Assembly (NCBI GenBank): GCA_946481065.1
Contig: CAMLMA010000031.1
Span: 1 to 15,147, forward strand
DNA length: 15,147 nt
Reading direction: 5' to 3'
Source of the DNA: an uncultured Nitrosomonadales bacterium
GTDB taxonomy: Bacteria > Pseudomonadota > Gammaproteobacteria > Burkholderiales > Methylophilaceae
Under the pieces are notes generated by a model. That model was not told where the DNA came from. It ran no database searches and saw nothing but the letters and a program-made list of their open reading frames with translations. The position numbers and the translations under genes were made by a program. Shown here in pieces: positions 7,323 to 15,147 of the stretch (positions are counted from its first letter, which is position 1; each line of letters begins with the position of its first letter).

Positions 7323-7868
7323 TTGGGTAACCGTGGATTAGCTCATTATTTACGCACCGGCGGCGTCATCGCCTATCCGACCGAATCCGTCTTCGGACTA
7401 GGCTGCGATCCGTCCAATCGCACCGCAGTGCATCGCGTGCTCAAGATCAAGGGGCGGCCGCAACGCAAGGGCCTGATCCTCATCGCCAGCGATCTCGGCC
7501 AGCTCAGTCCCTATATCGCGCCACTCACTGCCGAGCAACAAGCGAGGCTCGCCCAGAGCAGCACACTCAGGCCTTACACCTGGGTGGTGCCGACCGCGGC
7601 AGACTGTCCACGCTGGCTCACCGGCCAGCATCGTTCCATCGCCGTAAGGCTGACGGCGAACCCGCTATGCCGCCGGCTCTGCAGCGACAGCGACATGGCG
7701 CTGGTCTCCACCAGCGCCAACCGTAGCGGTGGCCGTCCGGTAAAGACCACGCGCGACTGTCTGCGCCGTTTCGGCAGCCAGGCACGGATCATCCGTGGCC
7801 GCACAGGCGGTGCGCGCCGCCCCTCGACCATCGCCGACCTGCTGACTGGTAGAATCCTCAGGAAATAA
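7323..7868 (+). CDS. tsaC: Threonylcarbamoyl-AMP synthase, TsaC/YrdC type
   Basis: A YrdC-domain enzyme that makes threonylcarbamoyl-AMP from threonine, bicarbonate and ATP for the t6A37 modification of ANN-decoding tRNAs; TsaB, TsaD and TsaE are its usual partners and are not in this window. Seen: the opening strand RTGGVIAYPTESVFGLGCDP, the basic nucleotide-binding KIKGRPQRKGLIL, the AVRL strand, and STSANRSGG with the conserved SxN. It lacks the C-terminal Sua5 domain, so it is the short TsaC form. The start is uncertain. TTG at 7323 gives 181 residues, close to the family's ~190, but has no clear Shine-Dalgarno. ATG at 7209 would add 38 residues encoded largely by the intergenic repeat and without homology. 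It lies 12 nt before hemF, so the two are probably co-transcribed. Confidence 0.9.
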   Translation: MGNRGLAHYLRTGGVIAYPTESVFGLGCDPSNRTAVHRVLKIKGRPQRKGLILIASDLGQLSPYIAPLTAEQQARLAQSSTLRPYTWVVPTAADCPRWLTGQHRSIAVRLTANPLCRRLCSDSDMALVSTSANRSGGRPVKTTRDCLRRFGSQARIIRGRTGGARRPSTIADLLTGRILRK

Positions 7869-7880
7869 CCCGGAACCCGC

Positions 7881-8903
7881 ATGAATTCTCAAGCCGTATA
7901 CGAATACCTGCAGAACCTGCAGAACCGCATCGTCGAAGCCCTGCAGCTGGTCGACGGCAAACACTTCCTGCACGACAGCTGGCAGCGCCCGGAAGGCGGC
8001 GGCGGAACATCGTGCATGCTGGAGGAAGGCAATGTGTTCGAACGCGCGGGCGTCGGCTTCTCGCATGTGCTGGGGAACAAACTGCCACCGGCCGCGACCA
8101 TCGCCCACCCGGAAGCCGCCGGTCGCAGCTGGGAAGCCATGGGCGTCTCGCTGGTGCTGCATCCGCGCAACCCCTATATCCCTACGGTGCACATGAACGT
8201 ACGCTTTTTCGTGGCACGCGCACCCAAGAACGGGATAGCCGGGCAGGATGTGCCGTCGAGACCAGGCGGCAAGGAAGTAAACGTGCAGACAGCACAATCA
8301 GTGCGGCAAACGTTTGCTGACGACGCCAACGCCGTCGCAGGCGCACAGACAGACGCGGATATCTGGTGGTTTGGTGGCGGCATGGACCTAACCCCCTACT
8401 ACGGCTTCGAAGAAGACGCCGTGCACTTCCATCGCACTTGCCGGGATGCGCTGGCGCCCTTCGGTAGCGATTACTACGCCGCATTCAAAAAGACCTGCGA
8501 CGACTATTTTTATCTCAAGCATCGCAAGGAACCGCGCGGCATCGGCGGCATCTTCTTTGACGATTTCAACGAACTCGGCTTTGACCCGAGTTTTGCGCTG
8601 CAGCGCAGCGTCGGCGACGCCTTTCTCAACGCCTATCTGCCGATCGTGCAGCGCCGCAAGGACATGCCCTACGGCGAACGTGAACGAGACTTCCAGGCCT
8701 ATCGCCGCGGCCGCTATGTCGAATTCAACCTGGTATTCGATCGCGGTACGCTGTTCGGCCTGCAGTCGAACGGCCGCACCGAATCCATCCTCTTGTCGAT
8801 GCCGCCCGTGGTCAAATGGCGTTATGACTGGAAGCCGGCCGATGGTTCGCCGGAAGCGCGGCTGTATACGGATTTCCTGACGGGCCGCGACTGGCTGGCC
8901 TGA
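7881..8903 (+). CDS. hemF: Coproporphyrinogen III oxidase, aerobic, with internal insertion
   Basis: An oxygen-dependent enzyme that decarboxylates two propionates of coproporphyrinogen III to give protoporphyrinogen IX in haem synthesis. The family motifs are all present: [43 protein letters not shown], the [10 protein letters not shown] strand with its conserved His, [45 protein letters not shown] and [20 protein letters not shown]. At 340 residues it is 41 longer than E. coli HemF (299). The excess lies in one place, residues 114-158, between VRFFVA and WWFGGG, where E. coli has 8 residues and this protein has 49. The inserted codons include AGA, ATA, GGG, ACA and CAA, which are rare elsewhere in the gene. 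The frame is intact, so the gene is probably functional. GGAA at 7872-7875 serves as Shine-Dalgarno. Confidence 0.97.
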   Translation: MNSQAVYEYLQNLQNRIVEALQLVDGKHFLHDSWQRPEGGGGTSCMLEEGNVFERAGVGFSHVLGNKLPPAATIAHPEAAGRSWEAMGVSLVLHPRNPYIPTVHMNVRFFVARAPKNGIAGQDVPSRPGGKEVNVQTAQSVRQTFADDANAVAGAQTDADIWWFGGGMDLTPYYGFEEDAVHFHRTCRDALAPFGSDYYAAFKKTCDDYFYLKHRKEPRGIGGIFFDDFNELGFDPSFALQRSVGDAFLNAYLPIVQRRKDMPYGERERDFQAYRRGRYVEFNLVFDRGTLFGLQSNGRTESILLSMPPVVKWRYDWKPADGSPEARLYTDFLTGRDWLA

Positions 8904-8941
8904 TTCATGCATACTTGGTAAGAAGAAAAACGGGAGAAACC

Positions 8942-10348
8942 ATGCTTGCACAGTTATTCCGCACCAAACCCATCGTTCCCCATACCGATAGTGGCCTGAA
9001 AAAGTGCCTCACTGCCTTCGACCTGGCCTTGCTCGGCATCGGCTGTGCCATCGGCACCGGCATCTTCGTGCTGACAGGCATCGCCGCCGCGACCCAATCC
9101 GGCCCGGCAGTGGTGTTATCGTTTGTCTTCGCCGGGATCGCCTCCGCCTTTGCCGCGTTCTCGTATGCCGAGCTGGCGGCGGCGGTTGGCGGCTCCGGTA
9201 GCGCTTATGGTTATAGTTATGTGGCTTTCGGTGAGTTCTTCGCCTGGGTGATCGGCTGGATCTTGCTGCTCGAATACGGGGTCGGCGCTGCAGCCGTCGC
9301 CAATGGCTGGTCTGGATACTTCATCAACACGCTGGCGAATTTCAGCATCCACATCCCCACGACCTGGACACGGGCACCAAGCCTGGGAGGCGTCATCAAC
9401 CTGCCCGCCTTCGCCATCATCTGGCTGCTGACCTTGCTGCTGATCGCGGGGGTGAAGGAAAGCGCGCGCTTCAACAATATCATCGTCGTCGTCAAGCTGA
9501 GCACCATCGTCATCTTCATCGCGCTCGCCTCAATGCACCTGAATAGCGACAACTGGCATCCCTTCATGCCGTTCGGCTGGTTCGATACGGTCGAGAACGG
9601 CAAGACGATCGGCGTACTGGCAGGCGCCTCGCTCGTGTTCTTCGCCTATTTCGGGTTCGATGCGGTCTCCACCGCTGCCGACGAAGCCAAGAATCCGCAA
9701 CGCGACCTGCCGATCGGTCTCATCGCTTCGCTCAGTTTCTGCACCATCGTCTATATCCTGGTTTCGGGCGCGCTGACCGGTATCGTGCCCTACACCCAAC
9801 TCAATGTGGATTCTCCCGTGGCCTGGGCACTGAGTCAGCTCGGCTACACCTGGTCTTCGACCTTGGTGGCCACTGGCGTACTCGCTGGTCTCATCACTGT
9901 CTTGCTGGTACTGCTTTATGGCCTGACGCGCATCCTGTTCGCCATGAGCCGCGATGGCCTGATCTCGCCCGTATTCTCCAAGGTCGACCCGGATCGTCAG
10001 ACACCGGTACGTATCATCCTCATGTGCGGTTTTGTCGTCTCGCTGGTGGCTGGTTTCTTCCCGCTTGGCGCGCTGGCGGAGACGGTCAATATCGGCACAC
10101 TGGCCAGTTTCGTCATGGTCTGCGCAGGCGTGATCGTGATGCGCATGCGTCACCCGGATCTGCATCGCCCGTTCAGGAACCCCTGGAACCCACTGATCCC
10201 GGTACTGGGTATCCTCTCCTGTACGGCGTTGATGACATTCCTGCCTGCTGGCACCTGGCACCGCTTCCTGTTATGGGTTGCGGCGGGGATCGTCTTCTAT
10301 TTCAGCTATTCCATGCACCACAGCAAACTCAAGGCAGTGTCAGGCTGA
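8942..10348 (+). CDS. APC-superfamily amino acid permease (cationic amino acid transporter-like)
   Basis: A 468-residue, about 12-TM inner-membrane transporter. The first TM carries the APC signature GIGCAIGTGIFVLTG (about residues 32-46), whose unwound glycines bind the amino acid backbone in this superfamily. TM6 (FFAYFGFDAVSTAADEAKNPQRDLP) and the loop GLTRILFAMSRDGLISPVFSKV are characteristic of the CAT (2.A.3.3)/YfnA-like branch. The substrate cannot be fixed from sequence; cationic or broad neutral amino acids are likely. ATG at 8942 is chosen over an upstream ATG at 8915 because GGGAG at 8932-8936 gives an ideal Shine-Dalgarno with 5-nt spacing. It lies 38 nt after hemF with no terminator between them, so it probably belongs to the tsaC-hemF transcript. 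A strong terminator follows. Confidence 0.93.
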   Translation: MLAQLFRTKPIVPHTDSGLKKCLTAFDLALLGIGCAIGTGIFVLTGIAAATQSGPAVVLSFVFAGIASAFAAFSYAELAAAVGGSGSAYGYSYVAFGEFFAWVIGWILLLEYGVGAAAVANGWSGYFINTLANFSIHIPTTWTRAPSLGGVINLPAFAIIWLLTLLLIAGVKESARFNNIIVVVKLSTIVIFIALASMHLNSDNWHPFMPFGWFDTVENGKTIGVLAGASLVFFAYFGFDAVSTAADEAKNPQRDLPIGLIASLSFCTIVYILVSGALTGIVPYTQLNVDSPVAWALSQLGYTWSSTLVATGVLAGLITVLLVLLYGLTRILFAMSRDGLISPVFSKVDPDRQTPVRIILMCGFVVSLVAGFFPLGALAETVNIGTLASFVMVCAGVIVMRMRHPDLHRPFRNPWNPLIPVLGILSCTALMTFLPAGTWHRFLLWVAAGIVFYFSYSMHHSKLKAVSG

Positions 10349-10364
10349 GCGCTTGTGATCCAGC

Positions 10365-10402
10365 CAATAAAAAAGCCCGTCCGAAGACGGGCTTTTTTAT
10401 TG
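10365..10402. terminator. Bidirectional Rho-independent terminator
   Basis: A perfect 17-bp stem (10365-10381 with 10386-10402) has a CGAA loop. Its GC core GCCCGTC/GACGGGC is flanked by six As on the left and six Ts on the right, so it gives a U-tract in both directions. It ends transcription of the permease (+) and of the cytochrome c gene (-), which are convergent here. Confidence 0.95.
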
Positions 10403-10412
10403 TGACTACTGC

Positions 10413-10742
10413 TTATTTCAGGCTCAGGACCCACTGCACGATGGTCTTGATGTCTTCATCCTTTACATGCGGGCTGTTAGGCGGCATCGGGACAGGACCC
10501 CAGACACCACTGCCACCAGCCTTGACCTTGGCGATCAGCTTGGCCTCGGCACCCTTGTCGCCTCTATACTTGGCGGCAACGTCCTTGTAAGCCGGACCCA
10601 CCACTTTGTTTGCGACAGAATGGCATGCCAGACAGCCGTTCTTTTGCGCCAGGGCTTCGGCAGCCTTGGCATCTGCTGCGCTTGCCTGTCCGGCCAGCGT
10701 CAGAACGCCCGCTGCGGCAACCGTCATCAATAATGCTTTCAT
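10413..10742 (-). CDS. Periplasmic monohaem cytochrome c, c551/c552 type
   Basis: A 109-residue class I cytochrome c. A Sec signal peptide (MKALLMTVAAAGVLTLAGQASA, cleavage after residue 22) is followed by a mature protein of about 87 residues. The haem-attachment motif is C37-L-A-C-H41. Met86 in GPVPMPPNSPHV is the distal ligand, and a C-terminal helix (DEDIKTIVQWVLSLK) completes the fold. Proteins of this family carry electrons from the bc1 complex to terminal oxidases or denitrification enzymes; which partner applies here is not shown by the neighbours. AAGGAG at 10748-10753 (minus strand) is a perfect Shine-Dalgarno 5 nt before the ATG. Its own promoter and the shared terminator make it a single-gene transcript. 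Confidence 0.95.
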   Translation of the reverse strand: MKALLMTVAAAGVLTLAGQASAADAKAAEALAQKNGCLACHSVANKVVGPAYKDVAAKYRGDKGAEAKLIAKVKAGGSGVWGPVPMPPNSPHVKDEDIKTIVQWVLSLK

Positions 10743-10787
10743 GCTTTCTCCTTCATCAACTCGATCTTTTTGGACGAACCGTTTTGC

Positions 10788-10833
10788 TACAGGCTAATCA
10801 TACCGCATCTTTGAATGCGCTTAAAAGCCTGTA
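10788..10833. repeat. Nested inverted repeats over the cytochrome c promoter
   Basis: An outer perfect 8-bp inverted repeat, TACAGGCT (10788-10795) and AGCCTGTA (10826-10833), encloses an inner one, CGCAT (10804-10808) and ATGCG (10815-10819). Relative to the promoter on the minus strand, the outer arms lie just upstream of the -35 and at the start site, and the inner repeat fills most of the spacer. This arrangement suits a dimeric regulator or DNA looping; no known regulator consensus is recognised. Confidence 0.4.
10797..10825 (-). promoter_or_regulatory. Candidate promoter of the cytochrome c gene
   Basis: On the minus strand, TATGAT (10802-10797; 5 of 6 to the -10 consensus) lies 17 nt downstream of TTTAAG (10825-10820; 3 of 6). 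The start site would be near 10790, giving a leader of about 48 nt. The weak -35 is compatible with an activator, which the flanking inverted repeats might bind. Confidence 0.45.
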
Positions 10834-10959
10834 ACGGCTTATGAACCCCGCGCTACCGTCAACCATGGGCACCCCCGCTAAACGTCCATGAAAGCCGAAC
10901 GTTGACAGTCATGAGCGCCCACTGCCATGGGTGTCGCATCCTGCTTTTATGACAGCACT

Positions 10960-12387
10960 TCAGATGGTGGGTTCATGACGCTCGGGTAGCCGCGATCTGG
11001 GACGTGAAGAGCGGCGCATCAACCAGATCAGGATCAGCAACCCGGTGATGCCGATCGCCGCCAGCAAGCCATCCGAAGGATTACGCAGGGCCTGCTGCAT
11101 GTTGGAAGCGATAGCTGCAAAGCTGCTCTCAGCGGATTGCTGGCGCTGCGCCATGGCCCGGCGGCTCGTCTCAAGCAGCAGTTGCAGGTCTCGCACTTGC
11201 TTTTCCAGCGCTGCGATACGCTGGTTGGCATCTTCCAGGCGATTCTCGCGCACCGTGACCTCTTCCTCCAGCGCCTGTTTCTCCTGCTCGAATTGCGCTT
11301 CGCGGCTCAGCCATTTCTCGTCGATGCGTTCGCTGCGCGAAAGCTTGAGCACATCGTGCGTTCCCGGTTTGGCCACTTGCGCCTTGTCCTCGACCGCGGC
11401 CAGCTTGCCGCCACTGGGCAACTCACCCTCACCGGTCTCATTCGATGGGCTGTCGGCCGTCATCTGGGCGACCTGATTGCGGTAGCTGCGCCAGTCTTCA
11501 GAATGCGCCGTGACAGCGGGGGCGGTCGCAGCGGCGAAATCGGCTGCCGAAGGAGATTTCAGCTCCGCACCGACTTTCAGCTTATTGATATCACCATCGA
11601 TGAAGGCATCCTTGTTCGCCAGGTAAAGCGCGCGCAGCATCTGATCTAGGCTGACGCCATCGACCTGCATGCGGCCGGCGATCCTGCTCAAGGTATCGCC
11701 GGCGTTCGTGGTGTAGCCGGACTTGGCCGAGACGCTGTCAGGACTGGCTGACTTCGGTTCAGCGGATGGCCGCTCGCTCGCCAGCTTGTCCGGGCGACGA
11801 CTGTCTTTGGAGGTATCGGTCGACGAAGCCCGTTCGCCTGGATCGTTGCCCGGCATCTGGACTGGCTGGGCGGCTGTCTGGCTCGCTTGTTGGGATGGCG
11901 CAGGCGGCACGTCCGCCACTGGCGCTACGCGATTCTTGGTGAAGACCACGCTGTCGACCGGCACCGGAGCGCTATTGGCGACCTGACTCGGTTCAAGCAG
12001 CAGGGCATATTCACGCATGATGCGCCCGTTGGGCCAGTCGAGCTGAAGCAGGATATTGGTGGAACGGCTGTGCAAGGGCTGGCCGGAAGTCAGCTTGAGT
12101 ACGGGGCTGTCGTCGAACTTGCGGACCACTTCGACGCGGATGCTGTATTGCGGCGGCGTCTTCTCGATGCCCTGAATCCGATAGGCCTGCTCGGAAGCGA
12201 GCTGGGCCGAATATTCACCAAGTTGCGTCACATTGACGCCGAGCAGTTCGACTTCGGCGATCAGTGGCTGGTCAAGATCGGAAATCACGGTCAACCTGCC
12301 GAGACTGGCCGCCTGGGCAGGTTGAACGGCCATGGCGAAAAAGCCCATGGCGAGGCAGAGCATCAGAATAGGGACTATGCGTTTCAT
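10960..12387 (-). CDS. FimV-like peptidoglycan-binding inner-membrane protein, short form
   Basis: A 475-residue protein with a signal peptide (residues 1-26, cleavage AQA/AS). The FimV N-terminal domain is about residues 28-135, with ASLGRLTVISDLDQPLIAEVELLG and REYALLLEPS. A Pro/Ser/Lys-rich linker (135-222) is followed by a LysM-like module (224-280, beginning YTTNAGDTLSRIAGRM), a charged coiled coil (365-420), one TM helix (441-458) and a short basic tail. In Pseudomonas, FimV organises polar type IV pilus and cell-polarity factors through a large cytoplasmic TPR domain. Here that domain is absent, and the DNA after the stop does not encode it. ATG at 12387 is chosen because the signal peptide begins there; the frame is open to 12519 without homology. 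GAGAG is a weak Shine-Dalgarno. A role in septum or pole organisation is inferred only. Confidence 0.85.
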   Translation of the reverse strand: MKRIVPILMLCLAMGFFAMAVQPAQAASLGRLTVISDLDQPLIAEVELLGVNVTQLGEYSAQLASEQAYRIQGIEKTPPQYSIRVEVVRKFDDSPVLKLTSGQPLHSRSTNILLQLDWPNGRIMREYALLLEPSQVANSAPVPVDSVVFTKNRVAPVADVPPAPSQQASQTAAQPVQMPGNDPGERASSTDTSKDSRRPDKLASERPSAEPKSASPDSVSAKSGYTTNAGDTLSRIAGRMQVDGVSLDQMLRALYLANKDAFIDGDINKLKVGAELKSPSAADFAAATAPAVTAHSEDWRSYRNQVAQMTADSPSNETGEGELPSGGKLAAVEDKAQVAKPGTHDVLKLSRSERIDEKWLSREAQFEQEKQALEEEVTVRENRLEDANQRIAALEKQVRDLQLLLETSRRAMAQRQQSAESSFAAIASNMQQALRNPSDGLLAAIGITGLLILIWLMRRSSRPRSRLPERHEPTI

Positions 12388-12481
12388 GGCTCTCGCTATC
12401 GCGCAATCAACCTCATGCGTGCAGCTGCATGGGGGAGTATGGATCGGATCGCAGGCATGCGCTAACTGCCGGCCGCTTGCC

Positions 12482-13393
12482 TTACATGGATTCGGTGCTG
12501 TACTCCACGGCCAGGACATGCGACTGGTTGGGGCTCACCATGACGATGTTTTCCATGGCATTCGCCGATTCGACGCAGATCATGTTGCGCCAGCTCTCAT
12601 CCAGCCCCATGTCGCCAAGGCCATGGGCTTTTTCACGCCAGGGCGTCCAGATCACGGTCGCGTTGCTGCCGGTCTTGGCGATACGGATACGGCGGTTGAG
12701 GCCAGCGTCCTCGATGACGCAATCGGCTTTGGTATTGACGTAGACACGGTCAAACTCGCCATCGAAGTGGATGGCGTCTTGCTGCGTATCACGGTCGTAA
12801 TTCAGCACCTTGTCGGCATATTCACAACCCTCAAGACCGGTGACGGCGATATTGCCGACATCGCTGACCTGGAAGTAAGTATGGAAGGCCTCGCCGATGA
12901 CGAAGGGCTGGTTGCCGCGATTGGTCGTAGTCAGCGCGATCTTGAGGGTGGCGCCGATGTCGATGGTGAGTGACAGGTTGTAGGGATAGGATAACTGCTT
13001 CTGCGCGACCGGCGTATGCATGATCTGCAGGATCAGTCGCGTGGCGCCGTTTTCCAGCGTGTAGGACTCCATGAGATCCCACGGCATGACGCGAGCGAAA
13101 CCATGCGGGCAGAGCGTGCTGTCGGTCGGGTGCGGCCCGAACCAGGGCCAGCAGATAGGGACGCCGCCGCGGATCGAACGGCCATGGATATAGCGTGCGT
13201 GGTCAGAGAGCCACAGTACAGGGTCGGCCGCATGCTTGGGCTGCCAACGCATGATATGCCCGCCCTGCATGGCGATCTTGGCGGTTGCCAGACTGTTCTC
13301 GATCTCCAGGAATTTGAGCCCGGTCTCATCCTGGTAAAAGCTGATATGCGGATCGATCGCAATCTCTTTTTCTACAAGGTGCAAAGAATTCAT
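12482..13393 (-). CDS. D-hexose-6-phosphate mutarotase (YeaD / aldose 1-epimerase family)
   Basis: A 303-residue galactose-mutarotase-fold enzyme that interconverts alpha and beta anomers of hexose 6-phosphates such as glucose 6-phosphate. Seen: MQGGHIMRWQP, the phosphate-binding SIRGGVPICWPWFGPH (about residues 73-88), HGFAR, His171 in GEAFHTYF and Glu275 in CVESAN. The spacing of His171 and Glu275 (104) matches the catalytic His159/Glu264 pair of yeast Ymr099c (105). The late WRNMICVESANA block is diagnostic for the subfamily. It is cytoplasmic, with no signal peptide. GGGGAC, about 6 nt before the ATG, serves as Shine-Dalgarno. It lies between ilvD (63-nt gap) and fimV-like (94-nt gap) on the same strand. 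It could be co-transcribed with either, but the functions are unrelated. Confidence 0.93.
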   Translation of the reverse strand: MNSLHLVEKEIAIDPHISFYQDETGLKFLEIENSLATAKIAMQGGHIMRWQPKHAADPVLWLSDHARYIHGRSIRGGVPICWPWFGPHPTDSTLCPHGFARVMPWDLMESYTLENGATRLILQIMHTPVAQKQLSYPYNLSLTIDIGATLKIALTTTNRGNQPFVIGEAFHTYFQVSDVGNIAVTGLEGCEYADKVLNYDRDTQQDAIHFDGEFDRVYVNTKADCVIEDAGLNRRIRIAKTGSNATVIWTPWREKAHGLGDMGLDESWRNMICVESANAMENIVMVSPNQSHVLAVEYSTESM

Positions 13394-13426
13394 CGTATGT
13401 CCCCGAAAGCGATATCTCTGTCTAAC

Positions 13427-13456
13427 GCGCCATTTGGTTTTTGGTATGACTGGCGC
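13427..13456. terminator. Possible weak hairpin after ilvD
   Basis: TGGCGC (13451-13456) and GCGCCA (13427-13432) form a 6-bp inverted repeat with an 18-nt loop, directly after the ilvD stop on the minus strand. There is no T-tract, so termination would be partial at best. Confidence 0.2.
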
Positions 13457-15147
13457 TTATTGGTGTTCGATCTGGCCGACGTCGCGCACCGCGCCGCGAG
13501 CGGCCGACGTGCTCATGGCAGCGTAGGCGCGCAAGGCCGGCGAAACGTGGCGTACCCGATCGACTGGCTTCCATGCGGCCTTGCCCTTTGCTTCCATCGC
13601 CGCACGGCGATGCGCCAACTCCTCATCACTCACGGCTAAATGGATGATGCGGTTAGGAATATCGATTTCGATAGTATCACCTTCTTCGACCAAACCAATA
13701 GCGCCGCCCTCTTCGGCTTCCGGCGACACATGGCCGATACTCAGCCCGGAAGTCCCGCCGGAAAAACGCCCGTCCGTAAGTAGGGCGCATTCCTTCCCCA
13801 GGCCCTTGGACTTGAGGTAGGAAGTGGGATACAGCATCTCCTGCATCCCTGGGCCGCCGCGCGGGCCTTCGTAACGGATGACCACGACGTCACCAGCCAC
13901 GATCTTGTCGGCGAGGATACCTTCGACCGCCGCATCCTGCGACTCGAAGATGCGCGCGCGGCCAGTGAATTTGAGGATACTTTCATCGACGCCGGCAGTC
14001 TTGACGATGCAGCCCTCGGTCGCGATGTTGCCGTACAGCACGGCGAGACCGCCATCCTGCGAGTAGGCATGGGCCTTGTCACGGATGCAGCCTTCGCTGC
14101 GGTCGTCGTCCAGGGTCGGCCACAGCATGGACTGGCTGAACGCGATCGTGGTGGGGATGCCGCCGGGCGCAGCACGATAGAAGTTCTTCACCTCCTCGTC
14201 CGTCGTGGTCGTGATGTCCCACTTGTCCAGCGCTTCACCCATGGTCTGGCTGTGTACGGTCGGACTCTCGCGGTGGATCAGGCCGGCACGGCTCAATTCA
14301 CTCAAGATGCCCATGACGCCACCCGCGCGATGCACGTCTTCCATGTGGTACTTGGCCGTCGCAGGCGCGACCTTGCAAACACAGGGCACGTTGCGCGAGA
14401 TGCGGTCGATATCGGCCATGGTGAAATCGACGCCGGCTTCATGCGCCGCCGCCAACAAGTGCAATACCGTATTGGTCGATCCGCCCATGGCGACGTCGAG
14501 GCTCATGGCGTTCTCGAAGGCTTTCATGTTGGCGATCGCCCGCGGCAATACGCTGTAGTCATCCTGTTCGTAATGGCGCTTGGCCAGTTCGACGATGGTA
14601 CGTCCGGCCTTGAGGAACAGCTGTTTACGGGCAGCGTGGGTCGCCAAGGTGCTGCCGTTGCCCGGCAGGCTCAGCCCTAGCGCCTCGGTCAGGCAGTTCA
14701 TGGAGTTGGCGGTGAACATGCCCGAGCAGGAGCCGCAGGTCGGGCAGGCCGAGCGCTCGATGGCATCGGATTCAGCATCGGAGACCTTGCTGTCGGCAGC
14801 TGCGACCATGGCATCCACCAGGTCCAGCTTGTGCACGGTACCTTGCCAGTTGACCTTACCGGCCTCCATCGGGCCGCCAGAAACGAAGATCGTCGGGATA
14901 TTGAGGCGCAGCGCGGCCATCAGCATGCCTGGCGTGATCTTGTCGCAATTGGAGATGCACACCAGCGCGTCCGCGCAATGGGCATTGACCATGTACTCGA
15001 CGCTATCGGCGATGAGGTCGCGGCTCGGCAGGGAATACAGCATGCCCGCGTGGCCCATGGCGATACCGTCATCGACGGCGATGGTATTGAATTCCTTGGC
15101 GACGCCGCCGGCCTTCTCGATCTCGCGTGCCACCAGCTGGCCCAGAT
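13457..15147 (-). CDS. ilvD: Dihydroxy-acid dehydratase; 5' end outside window
   Basis: About 562 residues of an Fe-S dehydratase that converts 2,3-dihydroxy-isovalerate and -methylvalerate to the 2-keto acids of valine/leucine and isoleucine synthesis. The frame continues past the right edge ([14 protein letters not shown]), so roughly 50-60 N-terminal residues are missing and the full protein would be about 615, like E. coli IlvD (616). Seen: [12 protein letters not shown], the cluster cysteines in [12 protein letters not shown] and [30 protein letters not shown], the [14 protein letters not shown] block and the C-terminal [22 protein letters not shown] with its catalytic Ser region. Length and motifs fit the E. 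coli-type, oxygen-sensitive [4Fe-4S] branch. No start codon should be assigned inside the window; the GTG at 15133 is internal. Confidence 0.97.
   Translation of the reverse strand, partial: LGQLVAREIEKAGGVAKEFNTIAVDDGIAMGHAGMLYSLPSRDLIADSVEYMVNAHCADALVCISNCDKITPGMLMAALRLNIPTIFVSGGPMEAGKVNWQGTVHKLDLVDAMVAAADSKVSDAESDAIERSACPTCGSCSGMFTANSMNCLTEALGLSLPGNGSTLATHAARKQLFLKAGRTIVELAKRHYEQDDYSVLPRAIANMKAFENAMSLDVAMGGSTNTVLHLLAAAHEAGVDFTMADIDRISRNVPCVCKVAPATAKYHMEDVHRAGGVMGILSELSRAGLIHRESPTVHSQTMGEALDKWDITTTTDEEVKNFYRAAPGGIPTTIAFSQSMLWPTLDDDRSEGCIRDKAHAYSQDGGLAVLYGNIATEGCIVKTAGVDESILKFTGRARIFESQDAAVEGILADKIVAGDVVVIRYEGPRGGPGMQEMLYPTSYLKSKGLGKECALLTDGRFSGGTSGLSIGHVSPEAEEGGAIGLVEEGDTIEIDIPNRIIHLAVSDEELAHRRAAMEAKGKAAWKPVDRVRHVSPALRAYAAMSTSAARGAVRDVGQIEHQ

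Noticed and set aside
10858..10935. Inverted repeats GTCAAC/GTTGAC and repeated CCATGGG in the fimV-cytochrome c gap
   Set aside because: Arms are short (6-7 bp), loops long, and no U-tract follows, so neither a terminator nor an operator can be argued.
12388..12519. 44-residue N-terminal extension of the FimV-like protein
   Set aside because: It would bury a clear Sec signal peptide that starts at the ATG at 12387, and it overlaps the end of the mutarotase gene.
12332..12973. 213-codon open frame on the plus strand across the fimV-like/mutarotase junction
   Set aside because: It runs antisense to two well-supported genes and their gap, and shows no domain.
1..15147. CRISPR arrays, tRNA or rRNA genes, insertion sequences, phage genes, defence or secondary-metabolite clusters
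   Set aside because: None seen on either strand; nearly all of the window is covered by recognised genes and no gap exceeds about 220 bases.

Overview
The window reads as a chromosomal, housekeeping-type segment of a GC-rich proteobacterium. It is most likely a betaproteobacterium of the Nitrosomonadales type (Methylophilaceae/Gallionellaceae-like). This placement rests on the dusB-fis-purH-purD order, a 77-residue Fis, an aerobic HemF, a FimV-like protein and an E. coli-type IlvD. It is inference from gene content, because no rRNA or species-specific marker is present. I see no phage, plasmid, IS, CRISPR or tRNA genes. There is no defence or biosynthetic cluster that could be called a new system.

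Left part (1-2651): the 3' end of polA (DNA polymerase I, complete polymerase motifs) converges on a small bfd-like [2Fe-2S] protein gene on the minus strand. The bfd-like gene has a recognisable promoter whose spacer is filled by a perfect 16-bp palindrome. Divergent from it are a stand-alone CinA/MoaB-type nucleotide- or molybdopterin-binding protein and, translationally overlapping it, a small eight-cysteine YkgJ-type protein.

Middle part (2652-10348, all plus strand): dusB-fis overlap by one base. They are followed by the purine genes purH (last two steps to IMP) and purD (second step), then tsaC (tRNA threonylcarbamoyladenosine), hemF (aerobic haem synthesis) and a 12-TM amino acid permease. 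A strong bidirectional terminator closes this block. The gaps purH-purD and purD-tsaC hold copies of a degenerate ~38-nt repeat. The purH-purD gap also holds a 13-bp palindrome and a possible 47-codon ORF that overlaps the purD start.

Right part (10413-15147, all minus strand): a small periplasmic monohaem cytochrome c with a good promoter and ribosome binding site, a short FimV-like LysM protein lacking the usual large cytoplasmic domain, a YeaD-family hexose-6-phosphate mutarotase, and ilvD (dihydroxy-acid dehydratase), whose 5' end lies outside the window.

The most notable oddities are a ~41-residue insertion in HemF with aberrant codon use, the palindrome inside the bfd promoter, the intergenic repeat family around the purine genes, nested inverted repeats over the cytochrome c promoter, and the shortened FimV.
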